From Primulina eburnea (lineage: Eukaryota > Streptophyta > Magnoliopsida > Lamiales > Gesneriaceae): 64,000 bases of DNA. The notes under the pieces were generated by a model. It was given only the letters and a program-made list of their open reading frames with translations. It searched no databases and was not told where the DNA came from. Shown in pieces: positions 11,601 to 23,447 of this stretch (position 1 is the stretch's first letter; each line of letters starts with the position of its first letter). The position numbers and the translations under genes were made by a program. Location of the stretch: NCBI RefSeq assembly GCF_022965805.1, contig NC_133108.1, positions 41,052,051 through 41,116,050 on the forward strand, read 5' to 3'.

Positions 11601-12114
11601 TGTAGATACCAGAGTCATCAAGCTTGAAGTAGACCGGTCGGTCATTTTTTCTCAGCTTTTTTTTCCTCTCCTCCATCTATCAATACATGATATTTCAAAT
11701 CAATCAATTATGTGTTTTAATTTCTTTTCAAATTCAAAAGTTATCGAATTACCTCACAGTTTTTGATCATTTCTTTATGGATGTTGAGCACACCCTCATT
11801 GAGCTTTTTCAGCTCTACTGTGCTCTCTTCCATCTTGGCGTATAGATTGGATAACTCTTTGACTAAGTTACTCATCTTCTCGTTTATTGCTTCTGTAGAG
11901 ATGCTTGATCCTTCAATAGCATCTTGGGCTTCAACAGCCTTAAAGGAAAAACCAGACCAAACAACAACTTTACAACATTCGTGATGGCTAGCAAATCTTT
12001 GGTCGGTTCACGATATGTCGTCGAAAACTTCTCGTACCTAGTTTTTGAAGGCTCGGTTGAGACCAAAAATGGTCCTTGCATACGCACACCATAGTTCATA
12101 TTTAAATGACCTAT
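11601..12114 (-). pseudogene. Gene X fragment, minus strand
   Basis: Same 3' portion of gene X as in the 547-bp array, extended to the MQGPFLVSTEPS segment (about 12070). It is joined at 12114 to a TRIM LTR piece, beyond which the same gene X segment restarts in the opposite orientation. Confidence 0.65.
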
Positions 12115-12230
12115 TTGGCCCGAGGCCTTACGGCTTTAAAACGTGTCACAAAAAGTTGCTACACGCTCATTCAAATATGAACTATGGTGTGCGTATGCAA
12201 GGACCATTTTTGGTCTCAACTGAGCCTTCA
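12050..12230. repeat. Hairpin junction between opposed gene X fragments
   Basis: Left arm about 12050-12114 and right arm about 12174-12230 are inverted copies of the segment containing ATGAACTATGGTGTGCGTAT. The loop of about 60 bases is TRIM LTR sequence (CCCGAGGCCTTACGGC). Confidence 0.8.
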
Positions 12231-15200
12231 CAAAATTGGTACGAGAATTTTCACGTCATATCGTGAACCAACCAAAGATTTTCTCACTCTTATGAATGTT
12301 GCAAAGTTGCTGTTTGGTCTGTTTTTTGCCAAGAAGGCTGTTGACGCAAAAAAAAAGATACTGAAGAATCAAGTATATCTACAAAAATCATAAACGAGAA
12401 GATGGGTAACTTAATCAAAGATTTGCCCAATGTATGTGCAAAGATGGAAGAGAGCAAAATAGAGATGAAAAAGCTCAATGATGGTGTGCTCAACATCCAT
12501 AAAGATATGATAAAAAATTGTGAGGTAATTCGATAACTCTTGAATTTGAAAAGAAATTAAAACACACAATTCATTGATTTGAAATAACATGTATCAATAG
12601 ATGGAGGGGAAAAAAGAACTGAGAAATAATGACCGTGCGGTCTACTACATCCTCAAGCTTGATGTGTCACGGCTTAGTCCACTTGTAGTATTGTCGGCAT
12701 TGGCCTGAGGCCTCACGGTTTTAAAATGCGTCACAAAGGGTTGTTACACGCTCATTTAAATGCCCAGCATCTCTCCCGTCACGGTCCAGCCCACTTGTGA
12801 TATTGACCTATTTGGCCCGAGGCCTTACGGCCTTAAAACGTGTCACAAAAAGTTGCTACACGCTCATTTAAATATGAACTATGGTGTGCGTATGCAAGGA
12901 CCATTTTTGGTCTCAACCGAGCCTTCACAAAATTGGTACGAGAAGTTTTCGACGACATATCGTGAACCAACCAAAGATTTTCTCACTCTTATTAATGTTG
13001 CAAAGTTGTTGTTTGGTCTGGTTTTGCCAAGAAGGCTGTTGACGCAAAAAAAGCTATTGAAGAATCAAGTATATCTACAAAAGTCAGAAACGAGATGATG
13101 GGTAACTTAGTCAAAGATTTGCCCAATGTATGTGCAAAGATGGAAGATAGCAAAATAGAGCTGAAAAAGCTCAATGATGGTGTGCTCAACATCCATAAAG
13201 ATATGATAAAAAAATGTGAGGAAATTCGATAACTCTTGAATTTGAAAAGAAATTAAAACACACAATTCATTGATTTGAAATAACATGTATCGATATATGG
13301 ACATGGGGAAAAAAGAGCTGAGAAATAATGACCGTGCGGTCTACTACATCCTCAAGCTTGATGTGTCACGACTTAGTCCACTTGTAGTATTGTCGGCATT
13401 GGCCTGAGGCATCACGGTTCACAAAGAGTTGTTACACGCTCATTTAAATACCCAGCATCTCTCCCGTCACGGTCCAGCCCACTTGTGATATTGACCTATT
13501 TGGCCCGAGGCCTTACGGCCTTAAAACGTGTCACAAAAAGTTGCTACACGCTCATTTAAATATGAACTATGGTGTGCGTATGCAAGGACCATTTTTGGTC
13601 TCAACCGAGCCTTCACAAAATTGGTACGAGAAGTTTTCGACGACATATCGTGAACCAACCAAAGATTTTCTCACTCTTATTAATGTTGCAAAGTTGTTGT
13701 TTGGTCTGGTTTTGCCAAGAAGGCTGTTGACGCAAAAAAAGCTATTGAAGAATCAAGTATATCTACAAAAGTCAGAAACGAGAAGATGGGTAACTTAGTC
13801 AAAGATTTGCCCAATGTATGTGCAAAGATGGAAGATAGCAAAATAGAGCTGAAAAAGCTCAATAATGGTGTGCTCAACATCCATAAAGATATGATAAAAA
13901 AATGTGAGGAAATTCGATAACTCTTGAATTTGAAAAGAAATTAAAACACACAATTCATTGATTTGAAATAACATGTATCGATATATGGACATGGGGAAAA
14001 AAGAGCTGAGAAATAATGACCGTGCGGTCTACTACATCCTCAAGCTTGATGTGTCACGACTTAGTCCACTTGTAGTATTGTCGGCATTGGCCTGAGGCAT
14101 CACGGTTCACAAAGAGTTGTTACACGCTCATTTAAATACCCAGCATCTCTCCCGTCACGGTCCAGCCCACTTGTGATATTGACCTATTTGGCCCGAGGAC
14201 TTACGGCTTTACAACGTGTCACAAAAAGTTGCTACACGCTCATTTAAATATGAACTATGGTGTGCGTATGCAAGGACCATTTTTGGTCTCAACCGAGCCT
14301 TCACAAAATTGGTACGAGAATTTTTCGAAGACATATCGTGAACCAAACAAAGATTTTCTCACTCTTATGATTGTTGCAAAGTTGATGTTTGGTCTTTTTT
14401 TGCCAAGAAGGTTGTTGACGCAAAAAAAGCTATTGAAGAATCAAGTATATCTACAAAAGTCATAAACGAGAAGATGGGTAACTTAGTCAAAGATTTGCCC
14501 AATGTATGTGCAAAGATGAAAGATAGCAAAATAGAGCTGAAAAAGCTCAATGATGGTGTGCTCAACATCCATAAAGATATGATAAAAAAATGTGAGGAAA
14601 TTCGATAACTCTTGAATTTGAAAAGAAATTAAAACACACAATTCATTGATTTGAAATAACATGTATCGATAGATGGACATGGGGAAAAAGAGCTGAGAAA
14701 TAATGACCGTGCGGTCTACTACATCCTCAAGCTTGATGTGTCACGACTTAGTCCACTTGTAGTATTGTCGGCATTGGCCTGAGGCATCACGGTTCACAAA
14801 TGGTTGTCACACGCTCATTTAAATGCCCAGCATCTCTCCCGTCACGGTCCAGCCCACTTCTCACTCTTATGAATGTTGCAAAGTTGCTGTTTGGTCTATT
14901 TTTTGCCAAGAAGGTTGTTGACGCAAAAAAAGCTATTGAAGAATCAAGTATATCTACAAAAGTAATAAACGAGAAGATGGGTAACTTAGTCAAAGATTTG
15001 CCCAATGTATGTGCAAAGATGGAAGATAGCAAAATAGAGCTGAAAAAGCTCAATGATGGTGTGCTCAAAATCCATAAAGATATGATAAAAAATTGTGAGG
15101 TAATTCGATAACTCTTGAATTTGAAAAGAAATTAAAACACACAATTCATTGATTTGAAATAACATGTATCGATAGATGGAGGAGGGGAAATAAGAGCTGA

Positions 15201-15240
15201 GAAATAATGACCGTGCGGTCTACTACATCCTCATGCTTGA
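12174..15240 (+). repeat. 688-bp tandem array of TRIM plus internally deleted gene X
   Basis: The marker TGTCAC opening each TRIM piece occurs at about 12665, 13364, 14052, 14739 and 15243, giving intervals of 699, 688, 687 and a shortened 504. Each unit holds a TRIM LTR, a fused exon reading MNYGVRMQGPFLVSTEPS, REPTKDFLTL, then a coiled-coil-like stretch (VKDLPNVCAKME). Relative to the 1.12-kb units at 50051-56768, the 688-bp unit lacks about 430 bp between GAACTATGGTGT and GCGTATGCAAGG. Several units carry frame breaks, so none is called as a gene. Confidence 0.88.
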
Positions 15241-15559
15241 TGTGTCACGGCTTAGTCCACTTGTATGTAGTATTGTCGGCATTGGCCTGAGGCCTCAAGG
15301 TTTTAAAATGGTTGTTACACGCTCATTTAAATGCCCAGCATCTCTCCCGTCACGATCCAACCCACTTGTGATATTGACCTATTTGGCCCGAGGCCTTACG
15401 GCTTTAAAACGTGTCACTAAAAGTTGCTACACGCTCATTTAAATATGAACTATGATGTGCGTATGCAAGGACCATTTTTGGTCTCAAGACTCTCAACCGA
15501 GCCTTCACAAAATTGGTACGAGTAGTTTTTCGACGACATATCGTAAACCAATAAATGTT

Positions 15560-16433
15560 CAGTATCTCTATCGTGGTTTAGCGACATGAGATTTGGCCTA
15601 GGGGCCTTCACCACCCCCTTTCGGCACTCAGCGTCCTCGCTGAGGTTTGCCCCACCATCCCAAACTCACGCAGAGTTGCTATGATACCTAATGTCACAGC
15701 TCATCCCACTTGTAAAATTTTCTGCTCTGGCTCGAAGCCTCACGGCTTTAAATCGCGTCTCAAAGGGTTGCTACACGCTCATTTAAATGTTCAGTATCTC
15801 TCTCATGGTTTAGCGATTTGGGATTTCGTCTAAGGGCCTTCACCCCTACCCCCGTATTTCAGGACTCAGCGTCCTCGCTGAGGTTTGCCCCACCATCCCA
15901 AACTCACGCAGAGTCGCTCTGATACCAAATGTCACGGCCCAGCCTACTTGTAAAATTGTCCGTTTTGGCCCGAGGCTTCACGGCTTCAAAACTCGACACA
16001 AATGGTTGCTACACGCTCATTTAACTGTCCAGCATCTCTCCCGTGTTTTAGCGATATGAGATTTTGCCTAAGGGCCTTAACCCCCCCTTTCGAGACTCAG
16101 CGTCCTTGCTGAGATTTTCCCCACCATCCCAAACTCACGCAGAGTAGCTCTGATACCAAATGCCACGGCCCAGCCCACTTGTAAAATTGTTCGCTTTGTT
16201 CTGAGGCCTCAAGACTTTAAAACGCGTCACAAAGGGTTGCTACACGCTCATTTGAATATCAAGCATCTCTCTCGAAAGAGTGGGGTGAAGGCCTTTAGGC
16301 AAAATCTCACATTACTAAACCAACCATGGGAGAGATGCTAGGCATTCAAATGAGCGTGTAACAACCCTTTGTAACGCATTTTAAAGCAGTGAGGCATCGG
16401 GTCAAAGTGAACAATATCACAAATGGGCTGAGC
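15560..16433. mobile_element. TRIM tandem array, last copy inverted
   Basis: Three or four head-to-tail TRIM units of about 240 bp, recognised by repeated CTCTGATACC, GTCACGGC, CACGCTCATTTAA and CAGCGTCCTCGCTGAG motifs. About 16270-16430 carries the LTR in the opposite orientation, forming a local inverted pair. A homologous array with the same terminal inversion is at 57560-58860. Confidence 0.8.
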
Positions 16434-17271
16434 CATGACATGATGACTGCAGCAAGGAGTTGATCAACGCTTGGAGACACTAGATGGTATGGTTGGCTTG
16501 GTTCTAAGCAGTAAAAATCGTATTTGACTTCATCAATGTCCTCATTTTAACTCCAAGATTCGGCATCACAGTTTACCCACAAAGAATTCACGAATTTTAT
16601 GAAAAGTTACATACCTAAGAAGTGATTCTGTGTAGATTGCAGATATAACTTCGATTGGACGTAAAATGTTTGTGAATGATTTTAGAGGTAAATTTTGCAG
16701 ATATAACTTCGATTCGGCATCACAGTCCCTTTTTAGATTTTGGTGTTTGTATGTGAATAAATGAGGTTTAGTCCGTTGGAACCCTTGTTTTAACATCTGG
16801 AATTTCGAATCAGCAGACCAAGCGCCATGTCTTAAGCATTGGGGCACCTCGGCTGCTGTCCAACGTTGTCTAATTCCTAATTTTTCAACATTTTGTCCAA
16901 TACACTTCTACAATTCAATTTTATGCATCATTTTGACACTTTCCATTATAATCAATGTTATGTTATCTAATCTTCTTGTTTGTACTTTAATCTCGTTCCA
17001 AAAAAAACTTATCAAAACAATCTTTTCTAGGAATAACGAAGAGTAGGAGAAATTGCATCGCGAAAGAAGGTATGGGATTCAAAAACTTTATTTTTTCGTC
17101 AGTGAGCTGTGGTTTTGCAATTCCAATCGTCCCTACAAATGATATATATAGTCTTATTTTATTATGCCACTTAATGATTTTCCTAACTATGATAAGTGAA
17201 TGGTTTATGTCGTTGTGAACTTGTTTACTATGATATTTGACATGATAGTTAGTAATAGCGATGAATTATAG

Positions 17272-17276
<5 letters not shown>

Positions 17277-17342
<66 letters not shown>
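17277..17342. repeat. (TA)n microsatellite
   Basis: About 33 TA units; the same position in copy B (about 59686) has only a few, so it expanded or contracted after duplication. Confidence 0.95.
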
Positions 17343-17345
<3 letters not shown>

Positions 17346-17998
17346 GTTGAATAGTGTTACAGAGTTCAATATTGTTTCATCTCTTACTTATCGGGCTTAT
17401 ACCAAAACATGCCCGAGAGCATAAGCACTTAGAAGAATCTAGATGGTGAGGAAGGGAGCATTAAACGTGAGGGAAAAGAAACGGTTATGCATTCAGTCAT
17501 TTTCTTCGTCTTGTTCGGTTGGCTTGAGTGTAGAACTACTTTCAGTGGTCGGGATATGCATCAGGTCCTTTACGCAAAAATCTCATTGTGACGTCGAACA
17601 TTAAGCGTCGTCACGCTAGCCGTCGCCGTTGGCATAATTATAAATATGTTAGCTGAGTTTGGTATGTTTTAGTTAATAACAATATTAGCATCTTTTTTCT
17701 TCATTCTATTTTCATAAAGCCAAATTTCATTTTTCTCAACATATTAATCAGTTTTAATCTAAATGTTATCGTCCTTCAAAAATATCATATAAAAGAATTT
17801 GTTATATTTTAAAATCTTTAAATTTCTCACCTACAATTTATTTTTCTCACAATATGATTCTCACGAAACTTATTTGCTCAACATAAACCAATGTAACAAA
17901 TTCAGATATATGTACACATATTGTGCAATAGCATGTGGTTGTGAAATCATATTATAATACAAAATACCACGATATATTCAGAATATACTGTATCATCA

Positions 17999-18062
17999 TC
18001 TGCAGGATGAGGCAAGAATTATGACTGTTGTAGAATCATTACACGAGAAGTTTAAACCAGGG
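17999..18062 (+). pseudogene. Remnant of the FAD synthase last exon (copy A)
   Basis: After CTGCAG the frame reads DEARIMTVVESLHEKFKPG, matching the intact last exon at 46964-47053 (DDARIMTAVETLHEKFKPG). It breaks immediately afterwards, where about 95 bp present in copy C, including the stop codon, is deleted. There is no other FAD synthase exon in copy A. Confidence 0.85.
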
Positions 18063-18716
18063 GTACGGGGGTTAACTCATGTAGGGAAGAGTTTTTACAT
18101 GATCATTGTTGAATGCTAAAGCAAGTGGCCTTGCAAAATGACCGTAGAAAATGAATCCTCGTGTATGATTATGAGAAAAATTATATTTATATATACAACA
18201 TAAAGACCAATTAATATGTGTACTATTTTATGGTGCAACATTTTCAAGAATATGCCAATGAATTGAGTTCGAATTCAAATTCTTGTTCCCTGTTAATGTA
18301 GGGGAACTATATTTCGAAGAGCATAAGCATTGTAATGCTATATAGTTGGCCATTTTTAGCAATCTTGGGTTAATCTTAGAGATTTTAAATAATAAGGTAG
18401 AAATCATAAATAATTTTATAGACCTGCAAAATAATTATTGGCATGTCTCTGTAGTTTTAGCTAGCAAACAGAGCCTCAATATTTATTTAGGTTTTGAAAG
18501 TCAAAATAAGAATTGATAAAAATTATTGAAAAGAACCGACGAAGTATTTATATTTTCATTACTAAAAAATCATACAAAATGCTAGTGTTCCCCCCCAAAA
18601 ATTCACCCCCATCAAAAAAAATTATCAAGCAAACTTGGTAAATTTTTGCACAAGTTTCGCGTGTTTTAAAATCCTAAAATTAACCGTTTTAAAAAATAAT
18701 CCTAGAATTTAATAGA

Positions 18717-18899
18717 TGAGTGAGTCTCATGTGAGACCGTCTCACGGATCATAATCTGTGAGACGGGTCAACCCTGCCTATATTCAGTATAAAAAGTAAT
18801 ACTCTTAGCATAAAAAGTGATACTTTTTCATGGGTGACCCAAATAAGAGATCCGTCTCACAAATAATACCCTTGAGACCGTCTCACACAAGTTTTTGCC
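18717..18899. mobile_element. 183-bp MITE with proven empty site
   Basis: The element has internal GTGAGACCGTCTCAC and GAGACCGTCTCACAC termini and GACCCAAATAAGAGATCC inside. It is flanked by TTAATAGA at 18709-18716 and 18900-18907. Copy B has the uninterrupted single TTAATAGA at 61027-61034, so insertion with an 8-bp duplication is directly visible. It has no coding capacity. The superfamily is uncertain; 8 bp would fit hAT- or MULE-type. Confidence 0.9.
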
Positions 18900-19011
18900 T
18901 TAATAGAAATATGACTAATAAAAAATTGAAAAATCGTTTTCTTATAATAAAATGATTCAATTATTTTCAAATTAAAAGATAATTCATACATGTGAGGATT
19001 TTATTATCTTA

Positions 19012-19632
19012 TGATGTCATTTCATTGAAATAGATGAGCCAGGTAAGGAGCTCCAACGGGTCAAATCAATAATTTATAGTGTTTGAGAATTTGAGTGAAG
19101 AATGATTGCGACAACACCTGCAAACAAGAAAGGAACTCGTGAATGGGCGTCGGAGGAGTGTCCGCCGTAGCCACTCCGATGTGAAAGTCAGCAGGTTTTC
19201 AGATGAACACAAGCAAATATTTGAGAGAAAATATGTCAATGCTTAAGAGTTCAAGGATTTCAGAATCTATAAATGACATTAATACCTACTATTTATAGGA
19301 GAAAATAGAGTAGGTACCTTGTTTGTAGCGCCATCTACTAAATATGGTAAGTCGGCTGCCCATATTATAGTTTTCTGATGACTTCTTTAACACTTCAAAC
19401 CCATGTTGCTCTGACAGGTTAGACAGCTTGTACCAATCACACTCGAGTGTGGTACAATTTTCGAGGTGGCCCAAGTGGTAAGGTGCCCGGGTATGACAGT
19501 CTGGGCTCTTGAATGCCCGGGAAGAGAAAAGGTGACCGAGTAATTAGGCAAATACCCGACATATTGGCTCCGATTCAGGCGGTCCAATTAATATCCCGGG
19601 TCATTCATGACCCGGCTCCTATGGGGGTATCA
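19012..19632 (-). mobile_element. Solo LTR, copy A
   Basis: On the minus strand it runs TGATACCCCC...ATGACATCA, with a promoter-like CCTATAAATAG at about 19290-19300. The flanks are TCTTA (19007-19011) and the mutated TCGTA (19633-19637). Copy C has the empty site (single TCTTA, 47757-47761). There is no internal region or second LTR, so it is a recombination-derived solo LTR. Confidence 0.9.
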
Positions 19633-19637
19633 TCGTA

Positions 19638-20551
19638 CAATAAACATAATTAAATCAAAAAATATAAAAATATATTTGGAATAAAACTAAATTATTTGAT
19701 GCTAATTAATAACAATTTTAACAGTAAAATTACACTTCATCATTTAATTCTCAATTAAATAAAACTAAAATTTGTACATAATATAATCACTTGAAATTGC
19801 TGATCTCTTAATTCCATAGATCTTCTTATCAACACTTTCCAATAAAGTTAGATCGTGTTGTCTAACAAAATACTCAGTATCTACATGAGCATTGAGATCC
19901 ACATGATCATGATAAACAAATTGTAGGATTTATATGATTGATTCCACAACACACACTTTAACTTGAGGAATGTTGTGAATAACAATCAATATAAATAACT
20001 TATGGATGAATGAACATCATAACAATCAATATTTTGAATTTGATTGATTCCACTAATCAAGTCATTCTCAAAAAAATTGTCATTATTTGATTCCACAAAC
20101 ATTAGATTTAAGGACCATATATGCCACTAATTATAGATGTTTTCTAACTAGAGATATTCGATATTTGAAAAATCATAATAATATCTATCCAGTTACGATA
20201 AATTAAATATCAAGATAATATTCTTGATTTATTTTTTAAAAAATGGTATTTATCTGAATAAATATGTTGACAGCAAATATAATTGGGATATATATGGTAA
20301 CTAATTTGTTGTATCGGAACCATAAATATATTTTTTCGTAAGTTTATCCGAGAATTAATCATGTTAATTTAGGAGTCAACTTCTAGTGTCAGAGTTCAAG
20401 TAGAAATATGATATAAAATCAATAAATAGAGACCATTGTTGTAGAACAAAGAAGCATTTACTGTTCTTCAGAAATTCCGAAGTTTCGTATATTCTTCGCG
20501 ATTCGTGTTAAATTTTACATATAACTTTATATTGTCAATAATCTAACATAT
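19638..20551. other. AT-rich upstream region of the CDK-like kinase
   Basis: No open frame; homologous to 61732-62654. It contains the natural upstream sequence of the kinase in both copies. Confidence 0.6.
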
Positions 20552-20636
20552 ATGGAGACGACCCATCGTCCATTCGATTTTCAGATGCATTTACCGAAGC
20601 CGAAAAATCGCCGATCAACCCAAGGGAGGAGAGAAT

Positions 20637-21023
20637 GTGTCTGGAAAGAAACCGAGTTCCAAAAAGTTCAAGAATGGGAGAGCCGATGAGTATGAAGTGT
20701 TGGAAAATATCGGGGAGGGTTCTTTCGGCACGGTTTACGGAGCCCGGGAGAAGAAAACAGGTGAAATCGTGGTGATGAAGAAAGGCTTGAATGGATTTTG
20801 TAGATCATCATTGAGAGAAATCAATATTCTACAATTGCTTGCTGGTCTACCGTGGTTTGTTGAGTTTAAACAAGTTGCGCTTGATGAAGATGACGGCGTT
20901 GACGTGGTGATGGAGTACGTCGAAAATGACCTAGCTCGGGTCATGGATGGGATGACAAGGGGTTTCACAGATCGGGAAGCCAAGAGCGTGATGTGGCAGC
21001 TGTTAGAAGGCGTCGCGTTTCTA
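20637..21023 (+). pseudogene. CDK-like protein kinase, N-lobe fragment (copy A)
   Basis: The frame encodes the kinase N-lobe. It has a canonical glycine loop IGEGSFGTVYG, the ATP-anchoring lysine in EIVVMKKG, a CMGC-type C-helix SSLREINIL, and the hinge VVMEYVENDLARVM. Homology stops after QLLEGVAFL at 21023, where unrelated sequence follows, so the catalytic loop, DFG and substrate lobe are absent. The frame opens at a GTG with no in-frame ATG upstream. ATGs at 20552 and 20585 lie in another frame that could have been the original N-terminus (METTHRPFDFQM), implying a frameshift near 20630. Family: CMGC group, CDK-like; the exact subfamily is not decided. The fragment cannot be an active kinase. 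Confidence 0.88.
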
Positions 21024-21215
21024 GAATGGAAATATAACAAGGTTTTCATAAAATTTTACAAAAAGAACATTATAAACCTCTCGCATCAAAAATAGTTACT
21101 CTAACTCCCTAAACTTTGTGGAACTAAAATGACTACCTAGGCCAAAATTTACTTGTAACATAAACAAAACCTCTAAATACACACATATTTTAGTAATCTA
21201 CACCCACCCCTTTAT
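21024..21215. other. Unassigned sequence at the duplication breakpoint
   Basis: AT-rich, no homology noticed elsewhere in the window; it abuts the kinase break. Confidence 0.4.
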
Positions 21216-21957
21216 TTAAAATCGAATAGAACTCGATCTCGAGCTCGACTTTTGTAGAGTGGATCCGGTATCATGGCGCGGATCCATGTATGGATTAGTA
21301 CATACACCACCGTCACAGATGGTGGCTTTGGATCTTGATCGAGAAGACGTATCACCAGAATCAGTAACAGATTCCTTGGACTTATTCATCCTACGTGATT
21401 TCTTCGGGACATCTCGGAGAGTATGTGGGGCCGAATTTGTAGATTCTTTTGCATGTCGATTCGACGACTTGGTGTTGCTGCTGCTGCTATTGCTTTTGTT
21501 GTCCAACAGATCCTTGGATCGGTAGTTTCTTCTAGATTGTCTCGACTTGGTTGAGGAATATTTCTTCCTAGGAGAATCATTTGTGTTGTCTGTCGAGGAA
21601 ATGTGCCTGGAGAATTTTGGCGAGTCAGGGGGATCCCTCGATTCAGAATTTGTGTCCCTTTTGCCGTTCCTTGAATATATTAAACAAATGAAATTGTTTC
21701 ATACATATCCAATACAAGATTATCAATGTATAGGATATTTTAAATTATGTAACAACTCAAACATTATATCTCGAATAAGATAAATGTTCTGTCAATAATA
21801 AGATGACTGCAAGCAAGCACATGAACTCACAATATTTCATGCGAAAACGTTCATAAACAAATCTAGTAATTTGTTGCGTGCGTAAACAATGAATATAAGG
21901 ATTTAACCTTGAGAAACCCATTTGATTTCAGAGTCCTCTCCTAGATCTTCCGGATGT
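21216..21957 (-). pseudogene. Unrecognised serine-rich protein, two-exon fragment
   Basis: On the minus strand an exon-like piece ending about 21908 reads GHPEDLGEDSEIKWVSQ and meets a GTTAAA donor. After an AT-rich intron-like stretch, an acceptor (ATTCAAG) opens a roughly 150-codon frame from about 21669 to a stop at 21216. That frame is rich in Ser, Arg and Lys, with NSSSSNTKSSNRH, RDVPKKSRRMNKSKES, DTSSRSRSK, ICDGGVCTNPYMDP and a C-terminal SSSRSSSIRF. Composition suggests a disordered C-terminal tail. The phases at the two borders do not fit perfectly and no N-terminal exon was found, so it is probably a fragment. I do not recognise the family. Confidence 0.5.
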
Positions 21958-23239
21958 CCTATGGATATACGGCACGAAATGTCACGACAGAAAAGTACTC
22001 ACCGAATATCTGAGAAATATATTTGAAACTTTTCAAAAGACCTTTCATTTTCGTTGTCATCTATATATCTACTTTATAGATCAAGAAACATTACTTGAAA
22101 CCAAAAAAAAAAAAATAACTGTGAAAAATAGGAAAATCGATGCTTATAATCCATCAACTTAAATTCGAAAGAAGAAAATGGATTCTTGAAGTTGAAGAAA
22201 GGAGGTTGAAATTAAACGAGATTCAAGAATCCAAAAGCAAGTTATGCAAGAGCAAACATTTAATGGATCCTAATTAATTGATGCATGTAAAATGAAATCT
22301 AAAAATAAAAAGACAAGAAGTAGCCCTTAACTAAGACCATCAAAAATTTAGGTTGGATCAACGTATTCCAGGAAAATTTAAAGAATAAAGGATATTTAGT
22401 AATGTGACATTAATTTAAGAAACAAAAACACACTTTTCAACAATTATTTTTGTCCATTTTCACGAATCCCCAGAATGGGGGATCGAATATCGGGTAAAAT
22501 TCATAATACATCCCTCACATTTGAATTCAATTTCAAAATCATCTTGACTTTTCATGTTACTTCAATGCCATTTTGGCTTATTTGAATAATGTAAAAATTG
22601 CAATTATTTTTTACGATTCGATAAAAACATGATAATATCGATAAAATTAAATAATTATATAAATAAATTAATATAATAGTAATATTAATAGTATGATAAA
22701 ATTTTAACTTAAATAATACAAAATCATCCATTACCTTTCAAATCACTTAAAATTCTAAGTTGGAAAAGGGATATTTGGAAGAATAACTTTGATCAAACTT
22801 CATTTTTTTTAAAAAATATCATCTCCAAATGTATTCGAGTGTTTTCAAATACATATGAGAATGTCATTTTTTTTTATAAATGTTCGATCAAGATTATTTT
22901 GCTAACCACCTCGCTCGAAAATAGGTTATTGCGAAAAAACTCACCACCCCTTGTAATCGAAAAAAACCTCCCACCATTGTGATTGTTTTTCAAACAACTT
23001 CCAACGAATTTTAAAAAGATACCAAAAAAATAAATTTCAAACTAATTTTTTTTCCAATTTATGATTATTATAAAAAAAATATGTAATTGCAATTATGTTT
23101 TATGGGACGCTATCATAACTAATAAAAAAAAATTATATTTTTAAAATACATAATTTATAATTTTATTGTAATAAAAAAAGTGTTGAGAAATAATTTTTTA
23201 GCAGCCATTTATTTATTTCCGTTTGATGAATTATTTTCC
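21958..23239. other. AT-rich intergenic region, no gene supported
   Basis: Long A/T runs; no frame above background and no recognised repeats. Confidence 0.5.
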
Positions 23240-23244
23240 AATGG

Positions 23245-23447
23245 GAAACTTTTGGGCCACATCAGTAAAGGAGCCTTTATAAAAGCTAAAATTAATACCA
23301 TCAGAAATGCTAGCCCAATACGGCCCAATAACAATCCAGCAATTTGACTTTGGGCCAGGTCAGGCCCACCTACAAAACCCTAGCGCTATAAACCTTCGAT
23401 CTCAGCAGCTTGTGTCTTCTTCGGCAGCAGCATAATCGCAGCAGAGA
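23245..23447 (+). promoter_or_regulatory. Ribosomal-protein-type promoter: Site II elements and telo-box
   Basis: TGGGCC/GGCCCA Site II motifs occur at about 23250, 23323 and 23351-23368, followed by a telo-box AAAACCCTAG at 23374-23383, about 65 bp upstream of the ATG. This combination is characteristic of plant ribosomal-protein promoters (TCP-bound Site II plus telo-box, established knowledge) and agrees with the eL14 exons that follow. Confidence 0.8.

Larger units (their letters stand above)
16434..21023. repeat. Segmental duplication, copy A
   Basis: Homologous in order and orientation to 58857-63073 (copy B). Shared landmarks are the TRIM inverted pair, GACATGATGACTGC, gene X 3' sequence, the FAD synthase last-exon remnant, the solo LTR, the AT-rich leader and the CDK-like kinase. 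Differences include a longer (TA)n run (17277-17342) and a MITE (18717-18899) in A only. A breaks off inside the kinase at GCGTTTCTA (21023). Confidence 0.9.

Noticed and set aside
12290..14680. Minus-strand hydrophobic frames (LSTPSLSFFSS type) that look like membrane peptides
   Set aside because: They are the reverse reading of the charged coiled-coil segment of gene X; hydrophobicity is a by-product of the complement.
17277..17342. Replication origin or scaffold attachment signal at the long TA run
   Set aside because: It is a simple microsatellite that differs in length from copy B; no further support.
19465..19560. tRNA-like gene or tRNA-derived SINE inside the solo LTR (GTGGCCCAAGTGG resembles a pol III A box)
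   Set aside because: No matching B box at the right distance and no cloverleaf; the stretch is part of the LTR in both copies.
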